NCBI RefSeq assembly: GCF_936943645.1
Contig: NZ_CAKZJO010000051.1
Location: 1 to 64,000 of the forward strand
Length of the DNA stretch: 64,000 nucleotides
Reading direction: 5' to 3'
From: an uncultured Bradyrhizobium sp.
GTDB lineage: Bacteria; Pseudomonadota; Alphaproteobacteria; Rhizobiales; Xanthobacteraceae
Notes under the pieces: generated by a model
The model's input: the letters and a program-made list of their open reading frames with translations, nothing else
Databases searched by the model: none
What the model was told of the DNA's origin: nothing
Shown here: positions 1-9,397 of the stretch, piece after piece
Layout of the letters: every line of letters starts with the position of its first letter
Position numbering within the stretch: the stretch's first letter is position 1
Translations under genes and position numbers: made by a program

Positions 1-597
1 GAAGAACCGCACAGCAGCATACAGGTGGTGCCGATCACTCGGCCTTCCCTGCGCGGTGGTCGGACGGCTTATGCCGTGATCTCCCGGGAGCCGAACTTTC
101 CTTCTGGCCTCCCTCGCCCCGCGAATTGAAATGATGCCGTCTGCCCGGTTGGGCTCGCGCACATCTCCGCGAAAGGCTTGACCGTAGCAACGACGGCCAG
201 GACCACACGGTTTTGCCGTACGCACGGCCCGCCATGTCGCCGCAGTATTCCCGGCCCTGTCGACGGAGCCGGAAACTTGCAGGGCGAGACGAAGCCTGAC
301 AGCGCCGTTCGTCCGCACGCGGCCACGAGCTCACAGGGACTACCCGCCCTGCCCGCACCTCTCGCGCCGACGCTGCCGCGTCCACCGCAAGCCCGGCTCG
401 CGATCAAGACGACCTCGAGATCGCCCCTCTTGGTGAGCCGGGATGACCGACACATACGTCAAAACCGAATTTCGGTAAAGTGGAATATTTTTATGCGCAT
501 GGATTGACAGAGGGCGACACAGACCGGCGCCCGTCCCGTCATCCCCGGGGACGGCGGCGATAGCTGCGGGGTCACGGTCAAGTAAGGAGATCATGCT
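1..597. other. Non-coding region, possible dispersed Bradyrhizobium-type repeat
   Basis: I find no convincing gene here; the open frames on both strands are Arg/Ser/Pro-rich shadows of GC-rich DNA. The stretch from about 35 to 480 reminds me of a non-coding sequence that recurs in Bradyrhizobium genomes, with words such as acggccaggaccacacgg and gttttgccgtacgcacgg. That is recollection and was not tested. The last part carries a very good ribosome binding site, AAGGAG, for the hydrolase that begins at 598. Confidence 0.35.
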
Positions 598-1770
598 ATG
601 CTTCCCGCCATCGAGGCCCGGTCGAATCGTCCCATGGCTCTTTCGCGCAAGCTGCTTCTGCTGATCGCCGGCCTCGTCATGACCGGTGCACCGGCGCGCG
701 GCGCGGAGTTCTACACCGAGGACCTTCGCATCCCCATGGCGGAGGCCGGTCCGCAGGGGCTGGAGGCATTCCTGGTGCGCCCGGCGGGAACGAAGCGTTA
801 TCCGCTCGCGCTGCTCAGCCACGGCTCGCCGCGCAGCTTCGACGACCGCGCCACCATGTCCGCGCACAGATATTACGGCATCGCGCTCGAATACGCCCGG
901 CGCGGCTTCGCGGCGCTGATCCTGATGCGGCGCGGCTATGGCACCTCGCCCGGCGGCCGCGTCGACAGCGTCGGCGGTTGCGCGAAAGCCGCCTATTTGC
1001 CCGCGGCCGCGGTCGCGGTGGCCGATTTGCGCGCCGCGATCGACGCGATGACGCGCCGGGCCGACGTCACGACATCAGGCATGATCGCGGCCGGCCACTC
1101 CGCCGGCGGGCTCGCGACGATCGCGCTCGCCGCGCAGGCCCCGCCCGGTCTCGTCGCCGCGATCAACTTCGCCGGCGGCCGCGGCTCGCGCGACGATGAC
1201 GACGTCTGCAATGCGGACGGACTGGTGCAGGCCTTCGCCGCCTTCGGCAAGACCTCGCGGCTGCCCACGCTGTGGGTCTACGCGGCCAACGATTCCTATT
1301 TCGGCCCCGATCTGGCGCGCCGCCTCCACGACGGATTTCGCGCCGCTGGCGGCAACGCGACATTCATCGCGGCGCCGCCCTTCGGCGATGACGGCCACTA
1401 TCTCTATTCGGTGACGAGCCGCCCGCAATGGACACCCTATGTCGACGCCTTCCTGCGCGAGCGCGGCCTTATCGGCCGCGACATTCTGGGTCTGCCCGAT
1501 CCGCTGCCGCCGCCGCGCCAGCTCAACGAGGCTGCGCGGGCCGAGTTCGCGCGCTATCTCGCCAGCACGCTGCCGCACAAGGCGTTCGCGGTGTCGCCGA
1601 ACGGCGGCTATGGCTGGCGCGCCGGACGCGTCACGGCCGACGAGGCCCAGCGTGACTCGCTGGCGGCCTGCATGAAATGGTCGCCGACCTGCACGCTCTA
1701 TGCGATCGACGATCGCCTCGCCGGGCCATCGCAGGCGACACCCACCGATCAGAGCGCTCGCGCCCGATAG
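598..1770 (+). CDS. Secreted alpha/beta hydrolase (dienelactone hydrolase-like)
   Basis: Predicted exported hydrolase of 390 residues. An N-terminal hydrophobic segment after a basic start (about residues 12-35, ending near ARGAE) looks like a signal peptide, so it probably acts in the periplasm. The nucleophile elbow GHSAGG lies near residue 164 and supplies the catalytic serine; the SHGSPR motif near residue 75 fits the oxyanion-hole region; DDGHY near residue 265 is a good candidate for the catalytic histidine. The start is supported by AAGGAG eight bases upstream of the ATG. The substrate cannot be told from sequence; related bacterial proteins are annotated as dienelactone hydrolases or putative esterases. 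The last 100 residues go beyond the core fold. The next gene starts 41 bases downstream on the same strand, but a shared role is not evident. Confidence 0.8.
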   Translation: MLPAIEARSNRPMALSRKLLLLIAGLVMTGAPARGAEFYTEDLRIPMAEAGPQGLEAFLVRPAGTKRYPLALLSHGSPRSFDDRATMSAHRYYGIALEYARRGFAALILMRRGYGTSPGGRVDSVGGCAKAAYLPAAAVAVADLRAAIDAMTRRADVTTSGMIAAGHSAGGLATIALAAQAPPGLVAAINFAGGRGSRDDDDVCNADGLVQAFAAFGKTSRLPTLWVYAANDSYFGPDLARRLHDGFRAAGGNATFIAAPPFGDDGHYLYSVTSRPQWTPYVDAFLRERGLIGRDILGLPDPLPPPRQLNEAARAEFARYLASTLPHKAFAVSPNGGYGWRAGRVTADEAQRDSLAACMKWSPTCTLYAIDDRLAGPSQATPTDQSARAR

Positions 1771-1811
1771 GAACTGCGCGCCGAGGGCTGGTTTGTTAAC
1801 TCCGGCACTCT

Positions 1812-2588
1812 ATGACGAACTCCATGCTGTGGGATCTGGCACGCTTCAATCTTGGCGCCACGTGGAGGCACGCGGTGCTCGTCCTATTGTTGTCGGCCCC
1901 GCTCTCCGCGCACGCCGGAGACGGCAACAACGAACTCGGTGCAGGCGAAACGCCGTCGTCCCGGGCCTTGATCCGGAAGATCATCGAGCGCGAAACTGCA
2001 CGCACCAATCTGCCGGCCGATGTCGCTGAAGCCGTCGTCTTCGTCGAAAGCGGTTACAATTCGGCCGTCATCGGCAACGCTGGCGAGATCGGCCTGATGC
2101 AGGTCCGGCCCGAGACGGCAGCGATGCTGGGCTTCCGGGGGAGCGAGGCGGAGCTCGCCGAGCCCGACATCAACATCCATTACGGGGTGCTTTATCTCAG
2201 CCAGGCCTGGCGGCTGGCCGGCGGAGATATTTGCCGCGCCCTAATGAAATACCGGGCCGGGCATGGCGAGGAAGCAATGACCGCGCGGTCGCAGGTCTAT
2301 TGCAACCGGGCGCGCAACCGTCTTGCCGCCATGAATTCGAAGGCGCTGTCGACCGAAGCGGCGGCAGCTCCCGAATCAGCGCCCCCGGCTGCGGCTGTTG
2401 CGGTGGCAGCGGCTCCGGCCAAACCGGTGATCCGGTCGAAGGTCTCCGTACAGCCCAAGGCCGTTTACGCCCGTTATCGACAGGGCACCGCAGCGGCCAG
2501 CCGCGCCTATTGGGCAGCTCACGAGGCTCGGGTCAGCCGCATCAAGGCCCGCATCGAAGCACGATGGAAGCGCGTCGCATCGCGCTGA
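1812..2588 (+). CDS. Lytic transglycosylase, SLT domain
   Basis: Periplasmic peptidoglycan lytic transglycosylase of 258 residues. A hydrophobic N-terminal segment ending in SAHAGD looks like a cleavable signal peptide. The SLT fold follows: the catalytic glutamate is most likely in VFVESGYNS, then come GLMQV and the helix NIHYGVLYL, which are standard family motifs. The usual AYNAG motif is present as MKYRAGHG, a common variant. After the domain (about residue 170 onward) is an Ala/Pro/Val-rich linker and a basic C-terminal tail rich in Arg and Lys, which could bind the cell wall or DNA-like polyanions; this tail is not part of the enzyme fold. The gene ends 10 bases before the convergent response-regulator gene. 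The ribosome binding site is weak, so the exact start is less certain than the family. Confidence 0.85.
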   Translation: MTNSMLWDLARFNLGATWRHAVLVLLLSAPLSAHAGDGNNELGAGETPSSRALIRKIIERETARTNLPADVAEAVVFVESGYNSAVIGNAGEIGLMQVRPETAAMLGFRGSEAELAEPDINIHYGVLYLSQAWRLAGGDICRALMKYRAGHGEEAMTARSQVYCNRARNRLAAMNSKALSTEAAAAPESAPPAAAVAVAAAPAKPVIRSKVSVQPKAVYARYRQGTAAASRAYWAAHEARVSRIKARIEARWKRVASR

Positions 2589-2598
2589 CGATGATATC

Positions 2599-3414
2599 TT
2601 AGAGCCGCTCGCTGAGCGCGAGCTTGTAGCCGACGCCGGTGACGGTTGCGATCACGGGCGTGCCGCTGCCGACGAGCTTGCGGCGCAGCCGCGCCACCAG
2701 CGCGTCGACCGTGCGGATGTCGACCTCGGCCTGGCGATTGCTCACCACCTCGATCAGATAGTCGCGGCTGAGCGGCCGTCCATCGGCGCCGACGAGCGCC
2801 GCGAGCAGATCGAACTCGGCGCGCGTCAGCGCCACCGGCTTGCCGTCGCTGCCGAGCAATTCACGCCGCGTCAGGTCGATGATCCAGTCGCCGAAGGCGA
2901 TCGAATTGTGATTGCGCGCCGCCTTGCGGTCGATCGAGCGCCGCCGCAGCACACTGCGTGCGCGCGCGAGCAGGTCGCGCAGATTGATCGGCTTGGTGAC
3001 GTAGTGGTCGCCGGCGATTTCGAGGCCGAGGATGCGATCGACATCGGTGTCGCGACGCGTCACGAAGATGATGCCGGCATTGCTGGTCGCCTGGATCTCC
3101 TTGGCGAGCTCGAAGCCGTCGCCGTCGGGCAATTGCAGGTCGAGAAAGACGAGATCGGTGCGCGCACGCAGCGCCTGGCGGCATTCCGCGCAGGAGCCGG
3201 CGCCGACCACGTCGAAATTGTTCTCGCTGAAATAACCGACCAGCATGGTCCGCGTCACCGGATCGTCCTCGACGACGATCAGCCGCTCGCGGCCGGCGGG
3301 ACGCACTTCCCGAAGTGCGGAATCAACCACGGTCTTGGGTGTCCTGTTTGCCTGCGGCCCGACCTGCATATTCAAGCCGCTGCGCAATGCGCTGTCATGT
3401 GAACGGACATTCAC
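2599..3414 (-). CDS. OmpR/PhoB-family response regulator
   Basis: Two-component response regulator of 271 residues. The receiver domain spans about residues 43-155: acidic pair VEDDP, phosphoacceptor Asp in VFLDLQLPDGDG, conserved Thr/Ser region FVTRRD and Lys in VTKPINL. A winged-helix DNA-binding domain follows (about 170-268), with LTRAEFDLLAAL and the recognition-helix region VDALVARLRRKL. No histidine kinase is next to it, so it is an orphan regulator here. The first 40 residues are extra compared with typical family members; Met16 at 3369 is an alternative start. The 294 bases between this gene and the divergent acyltransferase hold the promoters; a GC-rich inverted pair around an A-tract at about 3620-3660 has no clear role. 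Confidence 0.88.
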   Translation of the reverse strand: MNVRSHDSALRSGLNMQVGPQANRTPKTVVDSALREVRPAGRERLIVVEDDPVTRTMLVGYFSENNFDVVGAGSCAECRQALRARTDLVFLDLQLPDGDGFELAKEIQATSNAGIIFVTRRDTDVDRILGLEIAGDHYVTKPINLRDLLARARSVLRRRSIDRKAARNHNSIAFGDWIIDLTRRELLGSDGKPVALTRAEFDLLAALVGADGRPLSRDYLIEVVSNRQAEVDIRTVDALVARLRRKLVGSGTPVIATVTGVGYKLALSERL

Positions 3415-3708
3415 GACTTGTTCGAGCCCCCGAGATTAGCCGCCGGAATATTAGGCGCGATGCGACGCGCAAACAATATTGCTCATGGCCTTTGACGTAT
3501 TAAGTATGAATTGGCCCACAATTCTCATTCTGCGCATCAATGCGCCGGACGGCCTTTGCGGCGGCCATGGATCGCCCCCTGGCCATCGATCCGCACATTC
3601 GGCTTCGGACTCAAGGCCTGGTTAACGTAAAAAAGGCCTTCGGCTTCGGAAAGCCCGGCCGCGCCTCTATTGTCCCGCCTGCATAATAAGAACCACGGAG
3701 CAGGTGTG

Positions 3709-4869
3709 ATGCAGGGGCAGACCCGGTTGGCTGCCGGTCGAACCGGACAGGGCGCAGTGCCGTTCGCTCGTTCGCACACGCTCGACGTCCTGCGCGGTCT
3801 CGCCATCGCCGGCGTCATGGCGATCCACGTCTCGCAATCCTTTCCGTCGAACATCCACGCCGTCGATTTCGCCTTCATGTGCGGCTGGACCGGCGTCAAC
3901 GTGTTCTACTTCGTCAGCGCCATGACGATGTGCCTGATGTGGACGCAGCGCAGCGGCGAGACGAATCCGACCCGCAAATTCTACATCCGCCGTGCCTTGC
4001 GCATCGCGCCGCTGTTCTGGCTGGCGATCCCGGTTTACCTCGCCATCAACGGCACCGGGCCGGGCGACAACGCGCCTTACGGCATCGGGCCGCTTCAAGT
4101 GATCCTGACCGCGACGTTCCTGCACGGCTTCTGGCCGGACAGCGTCAACAGCGTGGTGCCCGGCGACTGGTCGATCGCGGCGGAGATGACCTTCTATCTC
4201 GTCTTCCCGCTCTTGATCACCGCGTTCGGATCGCGCCGCCATCTCTATCTCGCGCTCGCGATCGTGCTGCATCTCGTCAATGTCTGCCTGTTCAAGCCCT
4301 GGGCCTTCGCGCTGTTCTCGGCCTATTACGGCCAGGCCCACGCGGCGTTCGTCTGGACCTCGCTGCACATCAGCTTCCTGAACCAGCTTCCGGTGTTCCT
4401 GATCGGATGCGCGCTGTTCTTTTCGCTGCGCGACGGCTTCGCCAGGTCGGATGCCGCGATCTACGCCGTCTTCATCGCGCTGTCCTTCATCGCCAACCGC
4501 GCCACCGGCTCGCATGAGTTCAACTATCTCATGATCAACCTCGTGCTCGGCGCACTGGTCGTCGGTTGCATCAAGCTTGCCATCCGCTTCCAGCCCCTGG
4601 AGGCGCTCGGCCGCAATTCCTATTCGATGTACCTGTCGCACTTCGCGGTGATCTACGGCCTGCGCCAGCTCTGGCCGCTCGCGGACGGGCTGGTCTCGCT
4701 GCTCGTCGCCTATGTCGTCACCGCCGCGCTGAGCTATCTCGTCGCACGCGCGACATGGCATCTGGTCGAGCGGCGCGCGCAGGACCTCGCGCATCGCCTG
4801 ACAATTGCGGGACCAGACCGGTCAAGCCTCCAGCCGGCCGTCGCCGCCACCGCAGCCGGCATGCGCTGA
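3709..4869 (+). CDS. Acyltransferase 3 family membrane protein
   Basis: Integral membrane acyltransferase (386 residues) of the family that moves acetyl, succinyl or similar acyl groups onto surface sugars. The diagnostic first helix reads LDVLRGLAIAGVMAIH, with the conserved Arg and the catalytic-type His. About ten hydrophobic segments follow, together with the family feature GDWSIAAEMTFYLVFP near the middle. I prefer the ATG at 3709 over the TTG at 3670 because GGAG lies eight bases upstream. It stands alone between a regulator and a hydrolase, about 3 kb before the exopolysaccharide locus, so it may modify that polymer or another glycan. Confidence 0.85.
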   Translation: MQGQTRLAAGRTGQGAVPFARSHTLDVLRGLAIAGVMAIHVSQSFPSNIHAVDFAFMCGWTGVNVFYFVSAMTMCLMWTQRSGETNPTRKFYIRRALRIAPLFWLAIPVYLAINGTGPGDNAPYGIGPLQVILTATFLHGFWPDSVNSVVPGDWSIAAEMTFYLVFPLLITAFGSRRHLYLALAIVLHLVNVCLFKPWAFALFSAYYGQAHAAFVWTSLHISFLNQLPVFLIGCALFFSLRDGFARSDAAIYAVFIALSFIANRATGSHEFNYLMINLVLGALVVGCIKLAIRFQPLEALGRNSYSMYLSHFAVIYGLRQLWPLADGLVSLLVAYVVTAALSYLVARATWHLVERRAQDLAHRLTIAGPDRSSLQPAVAATAAGMR

Positions 4870-4964
4870 ACGCCCCTGCTCCGCCTCCGCCGACCTGAAG
4901 CGGCTTGCTTCACTGCTCGCCTTCTAATCTACTGTGGAGGCTCTTCACGGATGGAGTGGGCACC

Positions 4965-5813
4965 ATGGAGGTCATACTGCTCGGCACCGGCGGCCCGCGC
5001 CCGGACCCCCGCCGCATGGCGACGACCACGCTGATCAGGCTCGGCGACGAGAATATCCTGTTCGACGCAGGCCGCGGCGTCGTGTTGCAGCTGACCAAGG
5101 CCGGCGTTCCGCTCGGCGCGATCAACACGGTCTTCCTCACGCACCATCATTTCGACCACATCGGCGACCTCTACGACGTGATGCTGAATTCGTGGATGTC
5201 CGGGCGCGAGGACGCCTTGCGAATCTATGGTCCACCGGACACCGGGCGGCTCGTCGACACGCTGATCACGCAGGTCTACGACAAGGACATCACCTGGCGC
5301 GACAAGGGCGAGCCGAGCTTCGGCGGTTGGAAGCCCGTCGTCGCAACCGACATCATGCCGGGGCCCGTTATGGACACCGGACGCTGGAAGATCAGCGCCG
5401 AGCTGGTCTCGCATGGCGACGGCCTCGACATGCCACCGGCCTTCCTGGCGCGATGGATGTGCCTCGGCTACCGCTTCGAAGCTGAAGGCAAGGTGATTGC
5501 TATTTCCGGCGACACGGTCCCTTGCGCCGGGCTCGAGCGGCTGGCGCAGGGAGCCGACCTGCTCGTGCAATGCTGCTTCCTCGCGACACCGGAGATCACC
5601 AACGAGCACCTCCGCCGCCTCGCGAAATTCACGATCGCCTGCGGCGACACCGTCGGGAAGGTCGCGGCCAAGGCCGGCGTCGGGAAGCTCGCGCTGACCC
5701 ATCATCGCCCGCGCGCCGACGATGCCATGCTGGACGCGCTGCTCGCGGATGTCAGGAAAGACTATGCGGGTCCTGTCGTGATGGGCGAGGATCTCACGCG
5801 GATCGAGGTTTGA
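4965..5813 (+). CDS. MBL-fold metallo-hydrolase (RNase Z/arylsulfatase-like group)
   Basis: Metallo-beta-lactamase-fold hydrolase of 282 residues. It begins MEVILLGTGGPRPDP, typical for this subgroup. The metal motif is THHHFDHIGD near residue 61; further ligands are probably the His in VSHGDG, the Asp in ISGDT and the terminal His pair in LTHHRP. No signal peptide is present, so it should be cytoplasmic. The ATG at 4965 has GGAG eight bases upstream and the protein matches the family from its first residue; the longer frame starting TTG at 4905 adds unrelated sequence. The substrate is unknown; relatives are annotated variously as arylsulfatases, ribonuclease Z-like proteins and lactonases. 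Convergent with the epimerase-like gene, 27 bases away. Confidence 0.85.
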   Translation: MEVILLGTGGPRPDPRRMATTTLIRLGDENILFDAGRGVVLQLTKAGVPLGAINTVFLTHHHFDHIGDLYDVMLNSWMSGREDALRIYGPPDTGRLVDTLITQVYDKDITWRDKGEPSFGGWKPVVATDIMPGPVMDTGRWKISAELVSHGDGLDMPPAFLARWMCLGYRFEAEGKVIAISGDTVPCAGLERLAQGADLLVQCCFLATPEITNEHLRRLAKFTIACGDTVGKVAAKAGVGKLALTHHRPRADDAMLDALLADVRKDYAGPVVMGEDLTRIEV

Positions 5814-5840
5814 GGACCTTCGATCAGCCCGCCTTCGCGT

Positions 5841-6716
5841 TCAGGACGGTCCGACCTCGATCCGGAACGACAGCTGCTCTTCCGTACCCGCTGCGATGTG
5901 CATGAGGCCCGGCTTGTCGCTGAACTCGCCGTCGAAGCCGGCTGGACTGGCATAGCCGCGCCAGGGCTCGATGCAGAGGAATGGCGCGCCCGACGGTTTC
6001 GACCAGACACCGAGTTCGCGAAAGCCGCGCCAGGACATCTTGAGCCAGGGGCCGGTGGCCGCGGCATAGCGGACGGCATTGCTCTCGATCTTGTCGAAGA
6101 TGACGGCGTCGTCGGCGAACAGGGATTCGGACAAGGCGAGCACGCTGCCTTTCACCGGGCTCGGCTCCGCTGCCGCGCGCAGCAATCCGCCATCGAGGCG
6201 GCGGACGGGAGACTGCTCCGCGCTCGCAAAGGTCAGCGCGTAGCTCTCCTTGGCAAGTCCCGGCTGGAGCGGCCAGTTGAACGCGGGATGACCACCGATC
6301 GAAGCCGGTAACGTCTCCTTGCCGGTGTTGGCGATCACGAGCGTCAGATCGAGGCCGGCATCGTCGAGCGCATAGATCGCGGTCAGCCGGAACGCGAACG
6401 GATAGAGCGCACGCGTCGTCTCGTTGTCTTCGAGCACCAGCGCGCAGCGACGCTCGCCGCGTTCTGTCCACGCAAAGCGGCTGTCGCGCGCAAAGCCGTG
6501 CTGGGTCATCCGGTAGGTCTTGCCCCGGTGCCGCAATTCGTCTCCGGCGAGACGCCCGACGATCGGAAACAGCAACGGCGCATGGCGCGGCCATTCCGCC
6601 CCCGCCTGCCAGACGAATTCGGTGACGTCGTCCTTGAGCGAGCACAGCTCGGCGCCGTGCGCCTTGATGGTCGCAGTGAGGGAGCCGCCGCGGAGCGTGT
6701 GGGTATCGTCACTCAT
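5841..6716 (-). CDS. Aldose 1-epimerase family protein
   Basis: Galactose-mutarotase-fold protein of 291 residues, cytoplasmic. It has the conserved patterns of the aldose-1-epimerase superfamily: LLFPIVGRL near residue 49, the His-Gly-Phe-Ala-Arg motif MTQHGFARD, SIGGHPAFNWPL near the middle with the expected His, and the Glu-containing FLCIEPWRG near residue 250. The length is normal. It probably interconverts anomers of an aldose or aldose phosphate; substrate choice cannot be read from sequence. It sits just before the exopolysaccharide glycosyltransferases but on the opposite strand, with divergent promoters in the 180 bases between. Confidence 0.85.
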   Translation of the reverse strand: MSDDTHTLRGGSLTATIKAHGAELCSLKDDVTEFVWQAGAEWPRHAPLLFPIVGRLAGDELRHRGKTYRMTQHGFARDSRFAWTERGERRCALVLEDNETTRALYPFAFRLTAIYALDDAGLDLTLVIANTGKETLPASIGGHPAFNWPLQPGLAKESYALTFASAEQSPVRRLDGGLLRAAAEPSPVKGSVLALSESLFADDAVIFDKIESNAVRYAAATGPWLKMSWRGFRELGVWSKPSGAPFLCIEPWRGYASPAGFDGEFSDKPGLMHIAAGTEEQLSFRIEVGPS

Positions 6717-6898
6717 GGCCGAGATCTACACCGCGCCCCCGCACGCAGCAAGGCGGCGCCAGCCATGCAGATGGAGCGTCTCCCCCGTGCAGGGCCGCGT
6801 CATATTTCCGTACCCAAACAGTTGCTCCCTTGCACCCCGTCCACTGCCTGCGTCCCGCAGGACCGGTCCGGACTTCGTTCAACCATCGTGGTAGCCAA

Positions 6899-8002
6899 TT
6901 GAAATTCTTCATCAACGGCCGCTTTCTGTCGCAAAAGCTCACCGGCGTTCAGCGTTATGCCGCTGAAATCGTCAAGGCGATCGACGTGCTCTTGGCCTCG
7001 GAGCAAACGCCTGCCAGCTTGCGGAACGCGGACTGGCAGCTGCTGACGCCCGTGGATGCAAGCGAAGACCTTCATCTCGAGCGAATCAAAATTCGCACCG
7101 TCGGTCGCTTGCGCGGGCACGCCTGGGATCAAATCGATCTGGCGCGCGCCGCTGCAGGAGGCCGCCTGATCAGCCTGGCCAATGCCGGCCCGGTGTTCCA
7201 TCGCGACCACATTGTCGTGATCCACGACGCACAGGTCTTTCGCAGGCCCGACTTCTTCAACTGGCGCTATCTGGCAGTTCACCGAACGATGGGCCGGCTG
7301 CTCGCCCGACACGGAAGGATCGCAACCGTGTCGGCCTTTTCGCGCAATGAGCTTGCCGAGGTGCTCAATCTGCCGGCAAATGCGATCCCGGTGTTTCCCA
7401 ACAGCGCAGAACACTTCGCCAGGACGAAGCCCGATCCCGGCATCGTTGCCAGACTTGGGGTTCAGCCGCAGAAATTCTTTCTCTACGTGGGCTCGAGGAC
7501 CAAGAACAAGAATCTCTCCGTCGCGATCCGCGCGGTCCAGTTGCTCGATCGGGCCGACGTGCCGCTGGTCATCGTCGGAGGAGATAACAGCAAGGTGTTT
7601 CAGGACAATTCGGGCGACGGGGCTTCCGGCCTGTTGCTGGCCGGACGTTTGACGGACAGCGAGATTGCCGCGCTCTATGCGCATGCGTCGGCATTCGTGT
7701 TTCCCTCGCTCTATGAGGGCTTTGGCGTGCCGCCGCTCGAAGCCATGATCTTCGGTTGCCCGGTCATCGCCTCGACGGCCGACGCCGTCGTGGAGACGTG
7801 CGCCGACGCGGCTGCGTATTTTAGCGCCAATGATGCCGAAGCGTTGAAGCAACTCATGCTCGAAAGACTGGCAATCGGCGCCATCTCCGATCAGGAACGC
7901 CGACGGCAGCAGGAGCGTGTTGCGTTCTTTTCGTGGCAGAAGTCGGCAAAGTCGTTGCTCGACCATCTCGCGCCGGCAGCGGACATTGCCAGCGCTGCTT
8001 GA
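6899..8002 (+). CDS. Glycosyltransferase, GT4 family
   Basis: Cytoplasmic GT-B glycosyltransferase, probably adding one sugar to the lipid-linked exopolysaccharide repeat. The N-terminus MKFFINGRFLSQKLTGVQRYA is the usual opening of this subgroup (Gly-x-x-Arg loop for the donor phosphate). The C-terminal nucleotide-sugar domain has FLYVGSRTKNKN and the EX7E-type motif PSLYEGFGVPPLEAM near residue 270. I chose the TTG at 6899 because homology-like sequence begins exactly there; the frame is open to a TTG at 6830, but the extra 23 residues do not look like the family. The ribosome binding site is weak. First gene of the plus-strand exopolysaccharide set; 216 bases separate it from the next gene. 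Confidence 0.85.
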   Translation: MKFFINGRFLSQKLTGVQRYAAEIVKAIDVLLASEQTPASLRNADWQLLTPVDASEDLHLERIKIRTVGRLRGHAWDQIDLARAAAGGRLISLANAGPVFHRDHIVVIHDAQVFRRPDFFNWRYLAVHRTMGRLLARHGRIATVSAFSRNELAEVLNLPANAIPVFPNSAEHFARTKPDPGIVARLGVQPQKFFLYVGSRTKNKNLSVAIRAVQLLDRADVPLVIVGGDNSKVFQDNSGDGASGLLLAGRLTDSEIAALYAHASAFVFPSLYEGFGVPPLEAMIFGCPVIASTADAVVETCADAAAYFSANDAEALKQLMLERLAIGAISDQERRRQQERVAFFSWQKSAKSLLDHLAPAADIASAA

Positions 8003-8218
8003 AGTTCGACGCGCTTCGCCCATCGCGCGCATCGGTTTTCGCACAAACAATTTGCAACTGGCTGCAACTCGCGCATCTGCACGTGGTTCCACAAGATGTT
8101 TTCGTGACAATCGTGCGCGCAAAGAGCTTGGCGCAACATCACCACATCGCTGCCCCATTATCGCTACGTATTCGGGGAACTGTGTTTCGCACTAGCGAAA
8201 TCAGAACAGGGATACACG

Positions 8219-9397
8219 ATGTCCGGCTCTCCGACGCAGCTCTATGCAAGGCAACCGATGAAAGTGCTGCACGTCGCCGAGACGATTCGGGGCGGGATTG
8301 CGAGCTACCTGAACGAGTTGCATCCACAGCAGCAGGCAAGCTTCGGCGCGGAGAACGTGCACTACGTCGTGCCCTCGGATCATCGTCGCGATCTCCCTGG
8401 AATCGATGACAGCCAGATTACGACGTTCGAACGGCCCGGCCGCAGCATCGCCGGCCTATTCCAGATGCTGCGTGCGAGCATGCAGGCGCTCGATGCCTTC
8501 CGTCCCGATGTCGTGCATTTGCATTCCTCGTTTGCGGGCCTCGTGCTCCGCCCCGCGCTTGCGGCCCGCTCGGACGGACCGCGCGTGGTCTATTGCCCGC
8601 ACGGCTGGGCATTCTCGCGCGAGACCGGCCGTCTCAGTCATGTGGTGACGAAGGCGGCGGAGAATCTTCTCGCGCGCACGTCGGATCGAATCATCTGCAT
8701 CTCCGGCGACGAGTTCAACGAAGCGGTTCGCGCGGGAATTCCGGCCGACCGCCTCACCCTCGTTCACAACGGCATCTCGAAGACGCGCTCGCCGCAGCCC
8801 GTCGCCGCGGACTGGACCTCCGACAAGGTCAAGGTCCTGTTCATCGGGCGCCTGGACCGCCAGAAGGGATTCGATCTCCTGATGGAGGCCGCGCGCGCGC
8901 TCGAGGATGTGCTTGATATCCGCATGATCGGTGCCTCCGTCGTCAACAAATACGAAGGTCCGAGCGTCCCGCCCAACGTGTCCCTGCTGGGCTGGCTCGA
9001 CCGCCCGACCATCGAGACCCAGCTGGAAGCTGCCGATCTCGTCGTGATTCCGTCGCGATGGGAGGCCTTCGGCCTCGTCGCGCTGGAAGCGATGCGTGCG
9101 GCCAAGCCCATCCTGGCGTTCCGCAGTGGCGCCCTGCCCGAGATCGTCGTCGACGGCGTCACCGGCGTGCTTTGCGAGCCCGTCGCCGTTCAGCCGCTCG
9201 TGGACGGCTTTCGGCGCGCGCTCGATTTCGATCTCAAGGTGTTGGGGCAGCGCGGCTACGACCGGTTCAAGCAGCTCTATGACGTCCAGAAGACGCATGG
9301 CCAGCTGCAGCAGGTCTATCTCGAGCTTGTGCAGGACGACAAGGCACCGGTCGCAACGAAGGCAGCGCTGCAATCGGATCTCTCCAAGAATTTCTGA
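8219..9397 (+). CDS. Glycosyltransferase, GT4 family
   Basis: GT-B glycosyltransferase of 392 residues. After a 13-residue lead it reads MKVLHVAETIRGGIASYL, the standard GT4 opening. The middle has the acceptor-domain HLHSSFAG motif. The donor domain has VLFIGRLDRQKGFDLL and the EX7E motif SRWEAFGLVALEAM near residue 275. AGGGA six bases upstream supports the ATG at 8219; an internal ATG at 8258 is possible. Its stop overlaps the start of the downstream glycosidase by one base (TGATG), so the two are translationally coupled, and two more genes follow closely: it is the first gene of an operon of glycosyltransferase, glycosidase, glycosyltransferase and flippase. Confidence 0.9.
   Translation: MSGSPTQLYARQPMKVLHVAETIRGGIASYLNELHPQQQASFGAENVHYVVPSDHRRDLPGIDDSQITTFERPGRSIAGLFQMLRASMQALDAFRPDVVHLHSSFAGLVLRPALAARSDGPRVVYCPHGWAFSRETGRLSHVVTKAAENLLARTSDRIICISGDEFNEAVRAGIPADRLTLVHNGISKTRSPQPVAADWTSDKVKVLFIGRLDRQKGFDLLMEAARALEDVLDIRMIGASVVNKYEGPSVPPNVSLLGWLDRPTIETQLEAADLVVIPSRWEAFGLVALEAMRAAKPILAFRSGALPEIVVDGVTGVLCEPVAVQPLVDGFRRALDFDLKVLGQRGYDRFKQLYDVQKTHGQLQQVYLELVQDDKAPVATKAALQSDLSKNF

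Noticed and set aside
178-507. Plus-strand frame of 109 codons at the start of the window
   Set aside because: Thr/Arg/Pro-rich translation of GC-rich DNA, contradicting frames on the other strand, no ribosome binding site.
3667-4794. Minus-strand frame of 375 codons antisense to the acyltransferase
   Set aside because: Arg/Glu/His-rich shadow; the plus-strand acyltransferase has clear family motifs.
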